Of a DNA stretch of 64,000 bases, positions 33,430 to 45,840 are shown piece after piece. A program made the translations under genes and the position numbers. Below the pieces are notes generated by a model, which worked only from the letters and a program-made list of their open reading frames with translations, made no database searches and was not told the origin of the DNA. The first letter of the stretch is position 1; every line of letters starts with the position of its first letter. The stretch covers positions 1,488,001 through 1,552,000 of the forward strand of contig JACGCN010000002.1 in assembly GCA_014905825.1 (NCBI GenBank), in the 5' to 3' direction. Origin of the DNA: Lyophyllum atratum (taxonomy: Eukaryota; Basidiomycota; Agaricomycetes; Agaricales; Lyophyllaceae).

Positions 33430-33784
33430 AACATATATCCGGACACACACATATCTAGTGGAATCAATTGTAATTTTTAATCTGGAATTCGGGCCTCCGG
33501 GTCCTCAGGCCTCAAATCTCAGAATCCATATGCTTGTCAAGCAATCGTGAGAAGGTTGGTTCCCATTGGCTCAATGGGATGGTTCGTGGCTCCGCACCAT
33601 GATCTGACCGCCTGAGTATTCCACTCAAGCTCCATACGACCGCACTGATAAGATGCTTTTTTACTCACAGTCTGTGGAATCCGATACCGATCCCTTCACC
33701 GGAAACAGCTGCTCTCGCGAGGTCAGATAAGGAGATGATTATAACTTCGAGTACGCGAATTGAATCAAGCTTCACGCCACTCCC
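33430..33784. other. intergenic ERG10 to MFS permease
   Basis: About 350 bases holding the ERG10 3-prime flank and the permease promoter. I recognise no gene or element. Confidence 0.4.
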
Positions 33785-36178
33785 ATGGACAAGCACACTG
33801 GAGAGTCACCCACTTCTGAGAAGAATGAACAGTATGGGGACGATGATTGTGTTGCTGAGAAGACCCGTGAATCCCTGATTGATATACGGGAGGGGGATGA
33901 AGCACTTCGCCTTATCGGCGCTGAGAGGACGGTCCAGTTCAGTGAAGAGTACAACCGCAAGCTACGCCGGAAATTGGTTTGTCCTTTTTTTTTTGAGTTT
34001 ATCAGTGGTTCGCTTGACCATACTTCATTCGTAGGATTTGCTTATACCGCCACTTTGTGCCGCGGTGTACTTCACCCAATTCTTGTGAGCGCGACTTGCT
34101 AGCGCCCCATACAGGCTAACCGCTCGACTTTAGGGATAAGACTTCTTTGAACTATGCGAGGTAAATGATTATCATCTCGTCGGGCAAGATTTGCAGGATA
34201 CACTTGCAGGATACTGACCACTTAAAGCATCATGGGGCTCCCGATTGTCGGGCAGGTAATTCTTAATCATCGTTGCGTATTCGTGCGAAGGTCACTCACC
34301 TTCCTGTCAAGCATTACAACCTCGTCTCCTTGGCCTTCTATCTCGGTAAGGGCACGGTTACTCTTACTGTTGCTAGGGTGTCTCTAACACCCTCGCTTTA
34401 GGCTTTCTTGTTTGGGAATTCCCGACTGTCTACATCTCACAGAAGCTAAGAGTAGCTAAATATCTCGGTGTGTCTTTCATCCTCTGAATACATGCGGCAG
34501 TCGCTCACCGATGTCCAGGGGTGAACATCGTTTTATGGGGCGCGGTGCTAATGCTTCATGCGGTTGGCACCTCCTTTGGAGCCTTCTTCGCTCTCCGGTT
34601 TCTGCTCGGTAGGTAGACGCCTCTCGATATTGAACTTCGTACTGTAGCTAATAACGTTATAGGGATGCTCGAGAGTTGTGTTGCGCCTACTCTGATCCTG
34701 ATTATCTCCATGTTTTATAAAAAGGACGAGCAGGTATGCGCTCTACCTTCGACTTACTCCTGTTATTCATACCAGACGACAAGGCGCAACGCATCTCTTG
34801 GTTTTATCTGATGGTAATACGAAGCTTTGTCTGAACGAGATCCGTCTGACGAGGCATATTAGAATGGCCTCACGCAAATATTCGGTGGTTTTGTTGCATA
34901 CGTATGGATGCAGCACATGTCTGGGGATGTTCTAGGCTCACGCTGGTTCGTAGGGGATATCGTTTTATACTGGAACGGCCTTGGCCCCATACAAGATTAT
35001 ATACATTCTCCTCGGCGGCCTTGCCATAGTGGTCGGCGTATGCGTCCTGATATGGCTTCCAGATTCACCGGTGCATGCCAAGTTTCTGACTAAGGAAGAA
35101 CGAATCGCCGCACTTGAACGAGTGCGCGATGACCAAGGAGGAACAGAGAACAAGACTCTAAAACGGGCTCAAGCGGTAGAAGCATTGACAGACATCAGGT
35201 CGTGGCTCATTGTCCTCACCACGATGCTCAGTAAGCACACTGCTACTATCTTGAAATATACCGAATACCCAGCGTCCCGCATCAGCTAGCATCCCGAATG
35301 GTGCCCTCAGCAATTGTATGTTCATCATTTGACGATCAGCAATGATCCGTCCTTACCGACCTCCTCCAGTCAGCAATATCATTATCAAGAGCTTCGGTTA
35401 TACGTACGTCCAGCCAATTTTTATTAAGTCGGGGATCGGCCTTTACGAATTACACTAGATCAAGACAAACACTCATTCTATCCACACCTGGGGGAGCGGT
35501 GGGTGCTGTTACTGTCGTCTTCTGCTGGCTGGTACTCTGGCAAAAAGGTGCACTGATTCATTGTGTATGATTTTTGTTGTGGTGTTAACTTGTATAGAAT
35601 GCGCGTATGACACCGATTGTTTTTGCCTTGGTACCGACCATCATTGGGTCTGGTGAGTTTTGTGCTTGGGTATTGTGAGTGATTACTGAAAAGATACTGC
35701 AGCATTGCTCATCGGTCTCAATGGCTCCGACAACAAAGGTGTTCTGCTATTTGGTAAGACTTGAACCTGAAAAATAGTGGAGGGACTATCAACTGCTGTA
35801 GGGGTATACCTGATCGGAACATTTGGGAGCGCGCTGTCCACTGTATACGCCTACAATGCCAGCAATACCGCCGGGCATACCAAGAAGAGCACAATCAACG
35901 CAATGACTTTGGTGTCCTTTAGTGCTGGGAACATCATTGGCACCGAGATCTTTCAACCCAAGGACGCACCTGGTTATATCCCTGGTAAGATCGCGATCAT
36001 GGTCCTACTGACCGTTCAGCTCGGAGTGTGCTTTTTACTTCGATGGATCAATTTGCGATTGAATGTCAAGAAAAGGACATATATTGCTGAAGAGAAGGCT
36101 CGTAGGGGGTGGACAGATGCAGACGTTCAGCGGGAGAGGGACAGACATGCTTTCGCCGATTTGACAGACAAAGAGTAA
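33785..36178 (+). CDS. MFS permease, allantoate (Dal5/anion:cation symporter) family
   Basis: About 500 residues in over a dozen short exons. It is a plasma-membrane transporter with twelve helices. The N-terminus is a charged cytosolic stretch (EEYNRKLRRKLDLLIPPLCA). Helix 1 ends with LDKTSLNYAS, the usual motif of this family. Later marks are SLAFYLGFLVWEFPTVYISQ, FGAFFALRFLLGMLESCVAP, YGISFYTGTALAPYKIIYIL, the mid-loop WLPDSPVHAKFLTKEER, and STINAMTLVSFSAGNIIGTE. The family carries allantoate, ureidosuccinate, nicotinate, biotin or dipeptides; the substrate cannot be told. The stop at 36176-36178 follows FADLTDKE. An intron of only 35 bases (36175-36209) would extend it to 36252, but that is shorter than any other intron here. 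Confidence 0.9.
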
Positions 36179-36761
36179 GATCAAATTGTTTTTTGGATTA
36201 ACCCCCTAGGCTCACGCAACAAAGGAATATGTTCTTCGTATATACGGCTTGAATTATTACGAATTATGAGTTTCGAGGTACTCGCTGACCCACCCGCTGT
36301 CCGGATTACGGTACCCACCAATTCATATGGGCAATTATGCGGAATTGGGTAATTCGTACTGTGTAGATGTTGCACAATCGCGGGGTTCAAATCGATGACA
36401 TCACAGCCACTTCGACTTGTTGAACCGTCCGTGTTACCGCATCAACCCGCTACACCACGACGAACAATCTGCCGGACAGGAAGAGACTTTTAATCCTATC
36501 GCCTACTTACAAAAAGTCCAGTTATTTACTATACTTTATTTTCGGATACTTAGCTATCCCCGCTTCTTAGCTCTGTAGTGTAGCTTGCCGGCGGTTAAAT
36601 TTGACTTCATCATCATCGTTCATGTTTTCCCTCAAACCGCCAAATCGCGTACCAGGCAGGCATCTCCCGCCGCATCCGTACTAGGCGCTTAGCGATCTTA
36701 CACCATACTAGTATCTACCAGACCAGAATTGGCTACCGGAAAATTCTTTGGAGGACTCTCG
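36179..36761. other. intergenic MFS permease to acidic orphan
   Basis: About 580 bases, AT-rich around 36480-36600. It contains a tRNA-like block that does not fold (see rejected items). No gene is supported. Confidence 0.4.
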
Positions 36762-39323
36762 ATGACTTCGGCTGCCCTTGAGTCCACTTTTCTGTCTACC
36801 CTCATTCTTGCCATTCCGAAGCTCGACAAAGCGAAGTTCATCTCAACATATCTACATGAACAATCTGCGCATGTGAAATACTACGCATCTCAAGGCCGAG
36901 CGCTTCTATCATCTTGGGAACACGAAGATCTACCTGGAGTTGTCCTGTCAGAGTCCGTCGAAGAGCCCACGAAAGCGTGCCTCCCATCACAGCTTCTGGT
37001 CGTCGATTATGGCTTTGGGACACCGGTCTTGAAGCCGCGAGTTATAATGCGAACCGTAGAAGATACCAAACCGTCCGTCGCGAAGAAGAACGAGGCTACG
37101 ACGACACCGGGAGGATCGACGACTCGCAGACAGGTAGTGGCACCCAATCTAGATCGACAAGTGAAGCGCAAGCGTACACAGTTGAAGTCACCTGCGAAAG
37201 TAATCGAGCCCAAGTCTCTGCCCCGCAAGGTTCGTAAAGGACTGAAACCGGAGTCTACCTCTGGTCAGGAGGGTGAACATGCAACACGTGCGTTAACTAT
37301 AATACACCATCTCTCGCATTCTAACATTTGCTCATAGGTTTAAAGGAACGTCGAGATAGAAAGCGCTCTAAGCGAGCCATCATTAAACCAACGACCGACG
37401 CTGATACAGAGAGCGAGACGTTGTCGGAAAGGAATATCGCTAAAAAGGGGGAAACGAAGAAATCAAACGCCAAGGCCAGAATACCTGCTGGACTCGCCTT
37501 GATGCACGGTTTTTCAGCTACAAACGTGGGCTCTGGCCGACTGACAGTATGCTCTTTCATATGTCCTACTCTCCCTGCTCAACCATTTCATGTTTTCCTA
37601 GGTAAGGCCGTCCCTGAATGTTGGTGTGTTCAACAAGGGTAAGGCATCTGCCAAAATCAGCAAAAAGCCGGCCAAGGAAAGCGAGTCAAGTGCATACATT
37701 TCCGCGTTGCGACCAACTTACCATCTGTCCGCAGGTCGCTTACAATTCGGATTTACAGAGAAGGACTTTCTCGACAAGACTGGCAAAGGACCCGAACATA
37801 ATAAAGTAAAGCGGAAGCGTGTATCGTTATCTTCATCAGGAAGCGATGCTTCCACCGCGAACTCGGAGGAAGATGTAGATACCCAAGAACGGATCAAGCC
37901 TCGAAAGGAGATCAGGAAATCCCGGAAGCTTCAGGACTCGAACACTTGTCCATCTCGCATTGCCAACGAAAAGCGCCCTGAGCATCCGTCGACGAAGCAG
38001 GCAGATACCATCAATGGCCATGAAATAAATGCTCCTACTACTGAGGCTCGCACCAACTCTATAGTCTGGGATATTGAGCTTGAAGATGCTAGTCTTCCCT
38101 CGCAACTAGCGGTCTCAGAATCCGGAAAGCGGAGCGCGATGCTCAGTACTCGTCATGCTACATGGGGTGCCTTCCCCACTCAACAACCCCCACAAATCGA
38201 AATTTCTGCCACTGCACACCAGTCGCTGCGAGAAGGACCTTCTGACCTAGAATTGGACGATGTTACTTCAGAATCCGCTTCGCGATGCGGCCAGCCCATT
38301 GATCGTCGAGATATACCACTTGAAGAAGCATCCTCAAAGTATTTCGCTGTGCCTCTGGCTGGGGCTGGGCTCACTATCAGTTCTTCTAATGATACACTAG
38401 GACGACCTGCGACTCGGACGGCCACTTGCAGTAAGGCCCTATCAAATGACATCATCCACGATCCAACACATATCACGATACACACGCCTCTCTCTCCTCT
38501 CTCTGCTCTGTTCCCTTCGGTCCTTTCTGTTTATGACGCTGTCGAAGCTGGGGACTATGAGAAAATCGACTCAGACAACGATAGCACTGAACACTTGCCC
38601 GAAGTAGACCCACAAGATTATGAGTACTCCGAGGGCGATCACCAGTTGTGGCCGCTCGAGGATATCGGTCCGTCTGAGGAACTGTTTTCAGCTATGACCG
38701 ATAAGCTTGGGGCTATCTACACGGATGACGAACTTTCTTACGGTATCTGCAAGAACAACAAGAACAGTGTTTCTTTCCACCAATGGCACGAGTTGGAAGG
38801 CTCTTCACACCACCATATCTATACTGAAGCCATGGCATACGAAGAGGAGGAAGTCCCCATAAATGGCATTTGGGCAGGTGATGAAGACGGCTCGCTTGTT
38901 TACGAGGCCGACAACGGTTACTATTTCCACGGATACGGCGATGGCTACGCCTTTCATGCCAATGAACTAGACGGCGACGATTGTGAGGAAGTGTTCCTCC
39001 GGGACCATCACTTCTCGGCTGTCTCGGATGCAGGCGAGGGTGGCAACAGTATGTGTGGGGACGAGAGTGTCGAGGGTGATTCAGGAGATGTATCTCATAG
39101 CCTATCAACTTCAGGAGACCTCGAGTTAGGTACCGAGGAGGAGGAAGGGTCCGTTGACGTCACTGCTGGAAGGTTTGCACAGGGTCGGGCGCTGCTTCTT
39201 GGGTATTCGGAGCAGGGTGGTCGTCCGTGTCTCGTTAAACCGTCTTGTCGACCAGAAGTATCGCTGGTAGAGGTTGATGTTGCGAAGGGCTTGAGGAACC
39301 ATTGGCTTCCCCAAAGACTCTAA
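36762..39323 (+). CDS. large acidic orphan protein, function unknown
   Basis: Three exons (36762-37272, 37338-37546, 37602-39323) give 813 residues. I do not recognise it. The first 60 residues look helical and folded (LSTLILAIPKLDKAKFISTY). Basic, Ser/Thr-rich stretches with several nuclear-signal-like runs follow (RQVKRKRTQLKSPAKV, KERRDRKRSKR, NKVKRKRVS). The last 300 residues are strongly acidic with many Gly and Tyr (DNGYYFHGYGDGYAFHANEL, EEVFLRDHHFSAV). The base-to-acid layout fits a nuclear or nucleolar protein, but no catalytic or binding domain is visible. The start at 36762 (MTSAALES) is the first ATG of the frame. Confidence 0.75.
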
Positions 39324-39683
39324 TATACCAAGTGCGAGCCGCCAGCCTAGTCACGCGTGACCTTGCAATGAATCTAACATTGACATAAGTAGCAAAACGT
39401 TGAGGCCTCAAATATCACCAAGATCGTTGTGGTAGCTATTCCCTGTGCAAAATATCATTCACGAGACTCCGTGGAATGTTGCGCTTTCATCTACTTACTG
39501 ACCGAGGAGCCGCTCCGAGTCCATGTTGCCAACACAATCGCGTCGCGTCACATCACCACACTAATTTAATCGCTTGTCGTTGTTTGGCTCAGGTCTGTGT
39601 TGAACTGGCCCTTCCATCAACCCCCCTGAAAAGTTCTCTCCCACCCCGACAAATACCGAGTAGAACGTTGATCTCGTGTAGCA
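39324..39683. other. intergenic before SLIP-GC-like GTPase
   Basis: About 360 bases with no supported gene. It holds the 3-prime flank of the acidic orphan and the promoter of the GTPase. Confidence 0.4.
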
Positions 39684-42600
39684 ATGAGCTACAAAGAGAA
39701 CAACAAAGGGATGGGCAACTCGTCTGTAAGTCGCTTCTGTTTATCATCCCATCCATCAAAAGTTGATAGACATCATCATATCAGTCTGTCTCAGTAAAAC
39801 ACGAGCCACGAGAAACCTTTATAGCGCCTTTGACGCGTTCCGATTCCTTGAACAACAACTTTGAAGCCAACCTGTCGAGAAATGCGAAGGTGAAGCCGGA
39901 GCCTAGCGATGCGGCTAGAGTGGTGCGCGTTCTGCAAAAGCTACGACGCGTCCTTCTTCTAACACCATCGGCAGTTCCTCGAAAGGGGTCTTCCCGTCCC
40001 CTCATATGTACAGCAGGACAGTGCCTCAGGTGCTCTCGCTCCCCAAAGCGTACCTGCTCGAAATAGCACCGTGCTCAAGAAAGATGAAGATGTTGTTATG
40101 GATGACGCGACCAATCTGCTCGCGCCGCCAGTCACCGACCACCTCATTTTTACAGTGTATAACTCTGCGGATGAAATTGAATACGCGCCTGAAGACGCAT
40201 TGCAAGAGGGGCTGTGCATGGTGAAGTCTATCAAGTCTAGCTTGAAGCATTTGCAGCTGGGAAGCAAGCTCCGTCAAGACGTATGGCTGCGGGAATTAGA
40301 GAGGTACCATGATCATTCTTCGGTTTGAACACAGAACCAAATCTCATACCATCTATAGCCTCACAAGCCAAGGTTCCCCCACTACTTTGATCGCCGTATG
40401 CGGTGGTAAGTTATAGCAACTTTGGGTGTGGTCCTTAACGAATTGCTTTTATAAAGCGACCGGAGCCGGCAAATCTTCAATTCTTAATGCCATTTTGGAC
40501 GGTAATTGAAATTAAATCACGGCCTTGACTTATCTGACCATCTTGCGTATACAGACAATATTGTTCCCACTAGCGGCATGCGCGGTAAGCCCCTTTCCAT
40601 CGTTATTTATGCCGCATTTTTTTAAAACTTTTCACCATAGCTTGTACAGCCGTCGTCACGGAGTTGGCATATCATAACAAGCCCACTATCGATGCAGATG
40701 TCTCGTTCCTCTCAGAGACGGAGTGGAGAGAAGAATTAGCCATCCTCCTCAAAGATCTGGTCGATGAAGATGGCAACGTCAAGCGCAGCACTGACCTCAA
40801 AAGTGACGCCGGTATCGCGTGGCAGAAGGTGCAGTCTATTTTGACCCTTCATTCGACTTACAACCATTGACGCATCTCCAGGTCCATGCAGTGTACCCCA
40901 CCATCAAACAAGAGCGACTAGTTACCATGACCGCCGACCAAATAATCGCCAGTGATCACAGTCTGTATGAATCTATAGGCGGTGGAACTGTCTAACCGTA
41001 TGACCAATAACAGACATAGCGAAGATACTTGGAGTCGTCAAGAACATCTCAGCAAAGGATTCAAAGGCCTTTGCCAGGGAAATTGGTAAATACATTGATT
41101 CCAAAGACCAAAAGCGTGGGGACAAGAAGGACAAGGGAAAAAAGAAATCGAAAGAAAAGAGTCTCATGGACAAAGTCCGAGAGGCGAGTGGAAATTCGAG
41201 GACAAAGGCCAATACCAAGGCTGATGCGGACGCGCCCGCCTTGTGGCCTCTCATTCGGCAAGTGAATGTTCGTTGCAACTCTGCCGCACTATCCACCGGT
41301 GCGATCTTGGTTGATCTTCCTGGTATGTTGAGTAACCCTTCATTGATTCCTACCCCCCTAAACGATATCCGTTTCTCTTTTCCCGCCTTATAGGGGTCGC
41401 TGATGCAAACGCTGCGAGGAACAGCATCGCCAAGGACTACATGAAGAAGTGTGACTGCATTTGGATCCTGGCTCCCATTACTCGGGCTGTAGATGACAAG
41501 ACAGCGAGAGGTATTTGAACTTGATGATTTTTTGTGGCCCCTGATATGAATTGACTCTTTCTTCATGACTAGACCTTCTTGGCGACGCATTCAAAATGCA
41601 ACTAATGAGTATGTGTTCCATTTCCAATCTCGGAAGCTGTGGAATTGTCAGCTAACCTTTTTTATTAGTGGGTGAGTGTTATTCTGCGTAAAAAACCGAA
41701 TTAATCCCATTGCTGTCGTCTATGCAGACGGAAAGTAAGTGGACTTACAGACTACCTTTTCATTTGCTTAATGGCTCTTCAATTCCACAGCTACGATGAC
41801 CATGCTATTACTTTCATTGGTATGCGTCTGTCTCTAATCGTTTATCACTAGTCTAAACCATCTATTCGCAGCGAGCAAATGTGACGACGTTTCCTGTTCA
41901 GAAGTGATTCGCGCCCTGCGACTTGAAGATGACCCAGAACTTGAAACCATCCAAGAACAACTAGACCAATATGAAGTTGAACAGTCGCAGTGGAAGAAGA
42001 TGAAGAAATCATCGGAGACCCAGGCAAAAGGTGAAACCTATCCTCACTCTCTGTTCTGATCATCCTATTGACACGCTCTTTAGCAATCAAGAAGGAAGTC
42101 GAAGGGCTTCGCAAGTACAAGGCACACCTCGAAGACTTGCAGGCCGGGAAAACAATCGCCCCTCGTCTCATGGCGAAGATGAAAGCCACGAAGATGACAT
42201 TGTCAAGTTCCAAAAAGCGAAAGAATGCGAGCGCTGGCAAAAAAGGAGCAACGAAACGGCGCCGAAGCAGCGTAGCGGATGACGACGACAACTCCGATTC
42301 TGCGATAGATTCTGACCTTGACAGCGACTCCGACAATAGTTTAACAGATTCAGAAGATGAGCGAGACTCAGATGAAGACTCCGATGAGGCTGAATCCAGC
42401 TCCGATGTCGAGAACAGCGATGATGAGGACGATGAAGACGAAGAGGATGAGGTGGCCGAAGAATCTCTTGAGGACCAGATCAAGGAAACAGAGGATGGCA
42501 TCAAGTCAGCAGGCAAGCGCGCATTGGAGGCCCGAAACCAGAAAAGGGACGCTACCGATGCTCTTGCAACCCTGAAGAAGAACATCGGCAAGGCTCAACG

Positions 42601-44631
42601 AGCAAAAAATGCCTTCTGTTCTTTGAAACGATCTGAGGTACTTTGATGCGCATGCCCTCGTCTTTGCGCAGTCACTGACACATTCGTCCAGTACTCTCGC
42701 GATGTTTTGAAAGAAGATTTCAGGGTGGGTTTGAAAGACCTGGACGGTAAGTGGTTTGTTCACGCTGGCCGTATCCATGCACTAATGGTTACTTGCGCAG
42801 ATGCTGCTGCTGAGGAGCGTGATCCTGATAACTTCGATCCCAACCAAAATATCCGTGGTATGATTATATTGTATATGCGTCAACAATTGCTTATTTGGCG
42901 GCTACCCAGATTATGATGACATCGACCTGCCCGTTTTTACATGCTCAAGTCGTGATTATGTCCGCCTCAAAAGTTGGTTTTCCCGTTATATTTTGCGCGA
43001 CTGATTAACTGACAATCACCGTTCTAGGGCAAGTAAAGGGAGATGGTGAACCTACCTGTTTCTCCAATGCCGAAGACACCGGGATCCCTGAGCTCCAACA
43101 GTGGTGCCACCAACTGACTGTATCTTCGCGTGAACGCGCTGCGAGGAACTTCCTGGCCCACCTCAAAACCTTCACGACGTCCGTGCAGTCCTACGTTCGA
43201 GGGATCGGCGATGTCACCGTGGTGGACCGCAATGCTCTGCGCGAGAAGTGGGAGTCGGATAACCTGGACAAAGGTTATGACGATGATGACGATTCAGAGG
43301 ACGATAGATATGGACCCTGGGCCAACTCTAGCGATGACGATCCTTTCGCCGCTATACTTGGAGGCTTGGGTGGCAGCCTTGGCGCCGAATTGTATTCTGT
43401 ACACAAGGCCAAGCCGACTCCCAAAGTCGATGCATATGGCCAGCCTGTCGGCATTACTCCTCGACTTGCGCTGGTAAGCGCCCCGTGATTTATACTTCTT
43501 GATGAATTCACCGAGTCAACTTACATCTCAGGAGTTCAGCAAATTAGTTGACAAATGTGTCAAGGACTTACAAGACAACTTCAAGGAAGGCTTAGAAGAC
43601 AAATGTCAAGTTGGTGCAGCAAATGTATGTGAATTCATGATCTTTTCAGTACACCGACTGATATACCCTTTACAGGCTGCTGCCGCTGCTGTTGCGACCA
43701 GTGACGAGTTCGTAGCGTCTATGCATTGGGCAACATATCGAGCTAGTAAGTCCACTTTCCGACATCTCAAAGAAGATGCTTACTCATTTTAACCAAAGCA
43801 CTTCGCCGTCATGGATCGTGGCGCAGGGACTTGAACGTTGAACTTGTCAACCCCTTCACGAGAAATATCGCCCATTCGTGGAGCCAGGTCTTTGAGTCAG
43901 ATCTCTTCGGCCCCTTCGAAGCTGCCTCCATCGCCTCTATCAACAAACTCCTCGAGGAATTTGAAGAGTCGGCGGCAATGGGCCTCAAGGATCGCACGAA
44001 GATGCAAGGCAAACAATGCCTCGAGGAAGCACATGTTGCCTTAAAGAAGACCATGGATCTTGTAAAGGAGACAATGACTAACGAGCAGAAGGAGGTTTCA
44101 CGGTGCATGGCACCACACGTTCAGATGCAGTTGATTGAAGGGTATGATCGTGCGATGGAGGAGAGAGGACCTGGAAGCGTTGCGCGTCAAAGGGTAGCTA
44201 CATCAGCCCAGCTCTGTGAGACTTACAAGAGACCTAACCTTATGATCCTTTCCACTCAGGCATATTTCCGCGGGTTCATCGATGAATCCAAGGACGAAAT
44301 CTTTGATGACGGCGCCGATGTCCTCATGGATCGTTTGACGAAGGCAGCAGAAGCCGTTGGGCACACTCTTGATACAGCATTGGAGCAGCTCGCTCAGAAG
44401 GTGCGTTAGAGCTGTTGTGATGCTTAGGACCCTGTCGTAATCTCCCGCCGTTGACAGATCGAAGTTAATCTGTCAATCCTCTGGGAGGGTACTGATGACG
44501 ATCCCACTCAAGCCAGGGCGCGCCAGGATATCATTACCATCGTCACTGCAGTCCTGGAACAGATTGAATTCTGGACTAACGCGAAGCAGTCCAGGCACCT
44601 ACTCAACGATGCTAACGCGATGGAGACCTAG
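39684..44631 (+). CDS. dynamin-like nuclear GTPase, SLIP-GC type
   Basis: A protein of roughly 1,100-1,200 residues in many exons, several very short (41600-41820). The GTPase has a P-loop GATGAGKSSILNAIL, a switch Thr region (NIVPTSGMRACTAVVTEL), G3 DLPGVADANAARNSIAKDYM and a G4-like SKCDD. These and the large helical remainder match the dynamin superfamily protein SLIP-GC (NUGGC), a nuclear GTPase best known from vertebrates and common in Agaricomycetes. A long acidic insert (about 42270-42470, Asp/Ser/Glu) interrupts the helical part. A second acidic run lies at about 43270-43340. The tail (NLSILWEGTDDDDPTQARAR, then VTAVLEQIEFWTNAKQ) resembles a GED-like helix bundle. It begins MSYKENNKGMGNSS. 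Confidence 0.83.
42280..42465 (+). repeat. acidic Asp/Ser/Glu low-complexity tract
   Basis: This is a run of gat/gac/gag/tcc codons inside the GTPase gene encoding DDDDNSDSAIDSDLDSDSDN and similar. Its complement gives a false Ser-rich open frame. It looks like a disordered, possibly casein-kinase-2-phosphorylated insert. Confidence 0.7.
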
Positions 44632-45002
44632 GTCAACCTGCATAAATCGTCCTACTTTACCACATTCTACATACCTAATTTGTTTTTCGCGCTTTCTTGA
44701 TCATCCTACTCCCTGTTAATGCAAGGCCACAACTTCTGTCTAATAAGTTTCACGCGCTTTCTTGCAACTTCTGTATAATAACTTTTACGCTGTACTTGGA
44801 CAATGGCATCTACGGATGTTGCCTATTTCTGAAGCATATAACATATGTACTTGAAAGGTATCGATAGTGAAAGTCATGATGGTCATGAAATTGATAGTAG
44901 ATGTTGAAATACAGTCGGTAGAAATCTACTGGATGGTCGTCGCGAGATCATAAGCGAATAATAAGAAGAAAATTGTACACCAACAAATGAGGGAATCGTT
45001 AA
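44632..45002. other. intergenic, convergent 3-prime ends
   Basis: About 370 bases. A near-copy pair (acaacttctgt.taataa.ttt.acgc at about 44730 and 44765) forms a short imperfect direct repeat of about 30 bases. Nothing else is seen. Confidence 0.4.
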
Positions 45003-45525
45003 TCAGACTCTGTATACAGGGCGTCCCTTCCTATCCACCTCTGCGCCTGTGCGGGCATCAGAATAACGTTGTCTGCGCGAATATCCCATGAATCCCCACG
45101 TCCCCTTGTTGTTCCTGTACTTGAACGGCCCGCGAGGGGCCAATCCGAAAAAGCGACGCATCCGCTCTCCGAACGAGAGGTGATAATGGTGTCCACTGCC
45201 GTTATAACCACCAGAATAACTTGGTTGCTGGAGGGCGATGAATATCAAGCGTAGGCGGGGAAAGTAAACTCCATACCATCATCATAGGAGCGGGGACAGC
45301 GGCGACCATATGTGGGGAATGGCGCCTGTGGCCATGATGACTGTGGTGGCTGTGGTGGCTGCCGTGCGTCGGGACGACGAGCACCCCTCCGTCTTGTGGT
45401 TGGCCATAGTATCCGCTGGTTGAAGCATATTGTGTTGGTTGATACCCATGCCCATGTGAGCTGGTCGTATAGACAACAGGCTGCTGCACTCCGTATTGAG
45501 AACCTTGAGCGGGATAGTAGGACAT
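45003..45525 (-). CDS. His/Tyr/Gly-rich small protein with conserved basic tail
   Basis: Two exons give about 157 residues. The N-terminal half is low complexity (MSYYPAQGSQYGVQQPVVYT, later HGSHHSHHSHHGHRRHS) and ends in a Met run at the intron. The C-terminal half is basic and looks conserved: LSFGERMRRFFGLAPRG, then GTWGFMGYSRRQRYSDARTG and AEVDRKGRPVYRV. Small proteins with this RRFFGLAP and DARTGAEVDRKGRP end are, from memory, common in Agaricomycetes without assigned function. The His repeats could bind metal, but that is only a guess. No signal peptide is seen. Confidence 0.75.
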
Positions 45526-45840
45526 TTATAGCGGGTTTGTGAGAGATGCGTGATACTTGTTCGAAACTCAAGATATTATATCGGTCAGGTTGATGTTCTC
45601 ATCCGGGGATAATTTTGGCGCTTAAGGTGTGGCTGACCACAGCCACGGCGCGCAGCACTGTAACTCGTAAGTATGAATGGGCAGCCTTGTCCTGGTACAC
45701 GATCTATGTAGTGTACTGATTAAACATTGACGCGACATGACAGAGCTAAGTGCGATCGCTGAACTGTCGCGTTGTTCGAGCCTTGACGAGGTCGCATGAA
45801 TCATAGTAGCCGAGAGTAACGCAGCCTCCATCTAGGGTAG
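45526..45840. other. intergenic between two minus-strand genes
   Basis: About 315 bases: the 3-prime flank of GPN3 and the promoter of the His-rich gene. No feature is recognised. Confidence 0.35.

Noticed and set aside
36175..36252. A further MFS permease exon after an intron 36175-36209
   Set aside because: The donor is good, but the intron would be 35 bases, shorter than any other here, and the resulting tail is only loosely like the family end.
36350..36470. tRNA-like block: on the minus strand TGGTGTAGCGG resembles an A box; on the plus strand GGGGTTCAAATC resembles a B box
   Set aside because: The two boxes are on opposite strands, and no cloverleaf with a 7-base acceptor stem and anticodon arm forms in either direction.
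41848..42591. A 247-codon Ser-rich open frame on the minus strand
   Set aside because: It is the mirror of the Asp/Ser/Glu codon tract of the plus-strand GTPase gene; the plus strand carries the family motifs and the splice sites.
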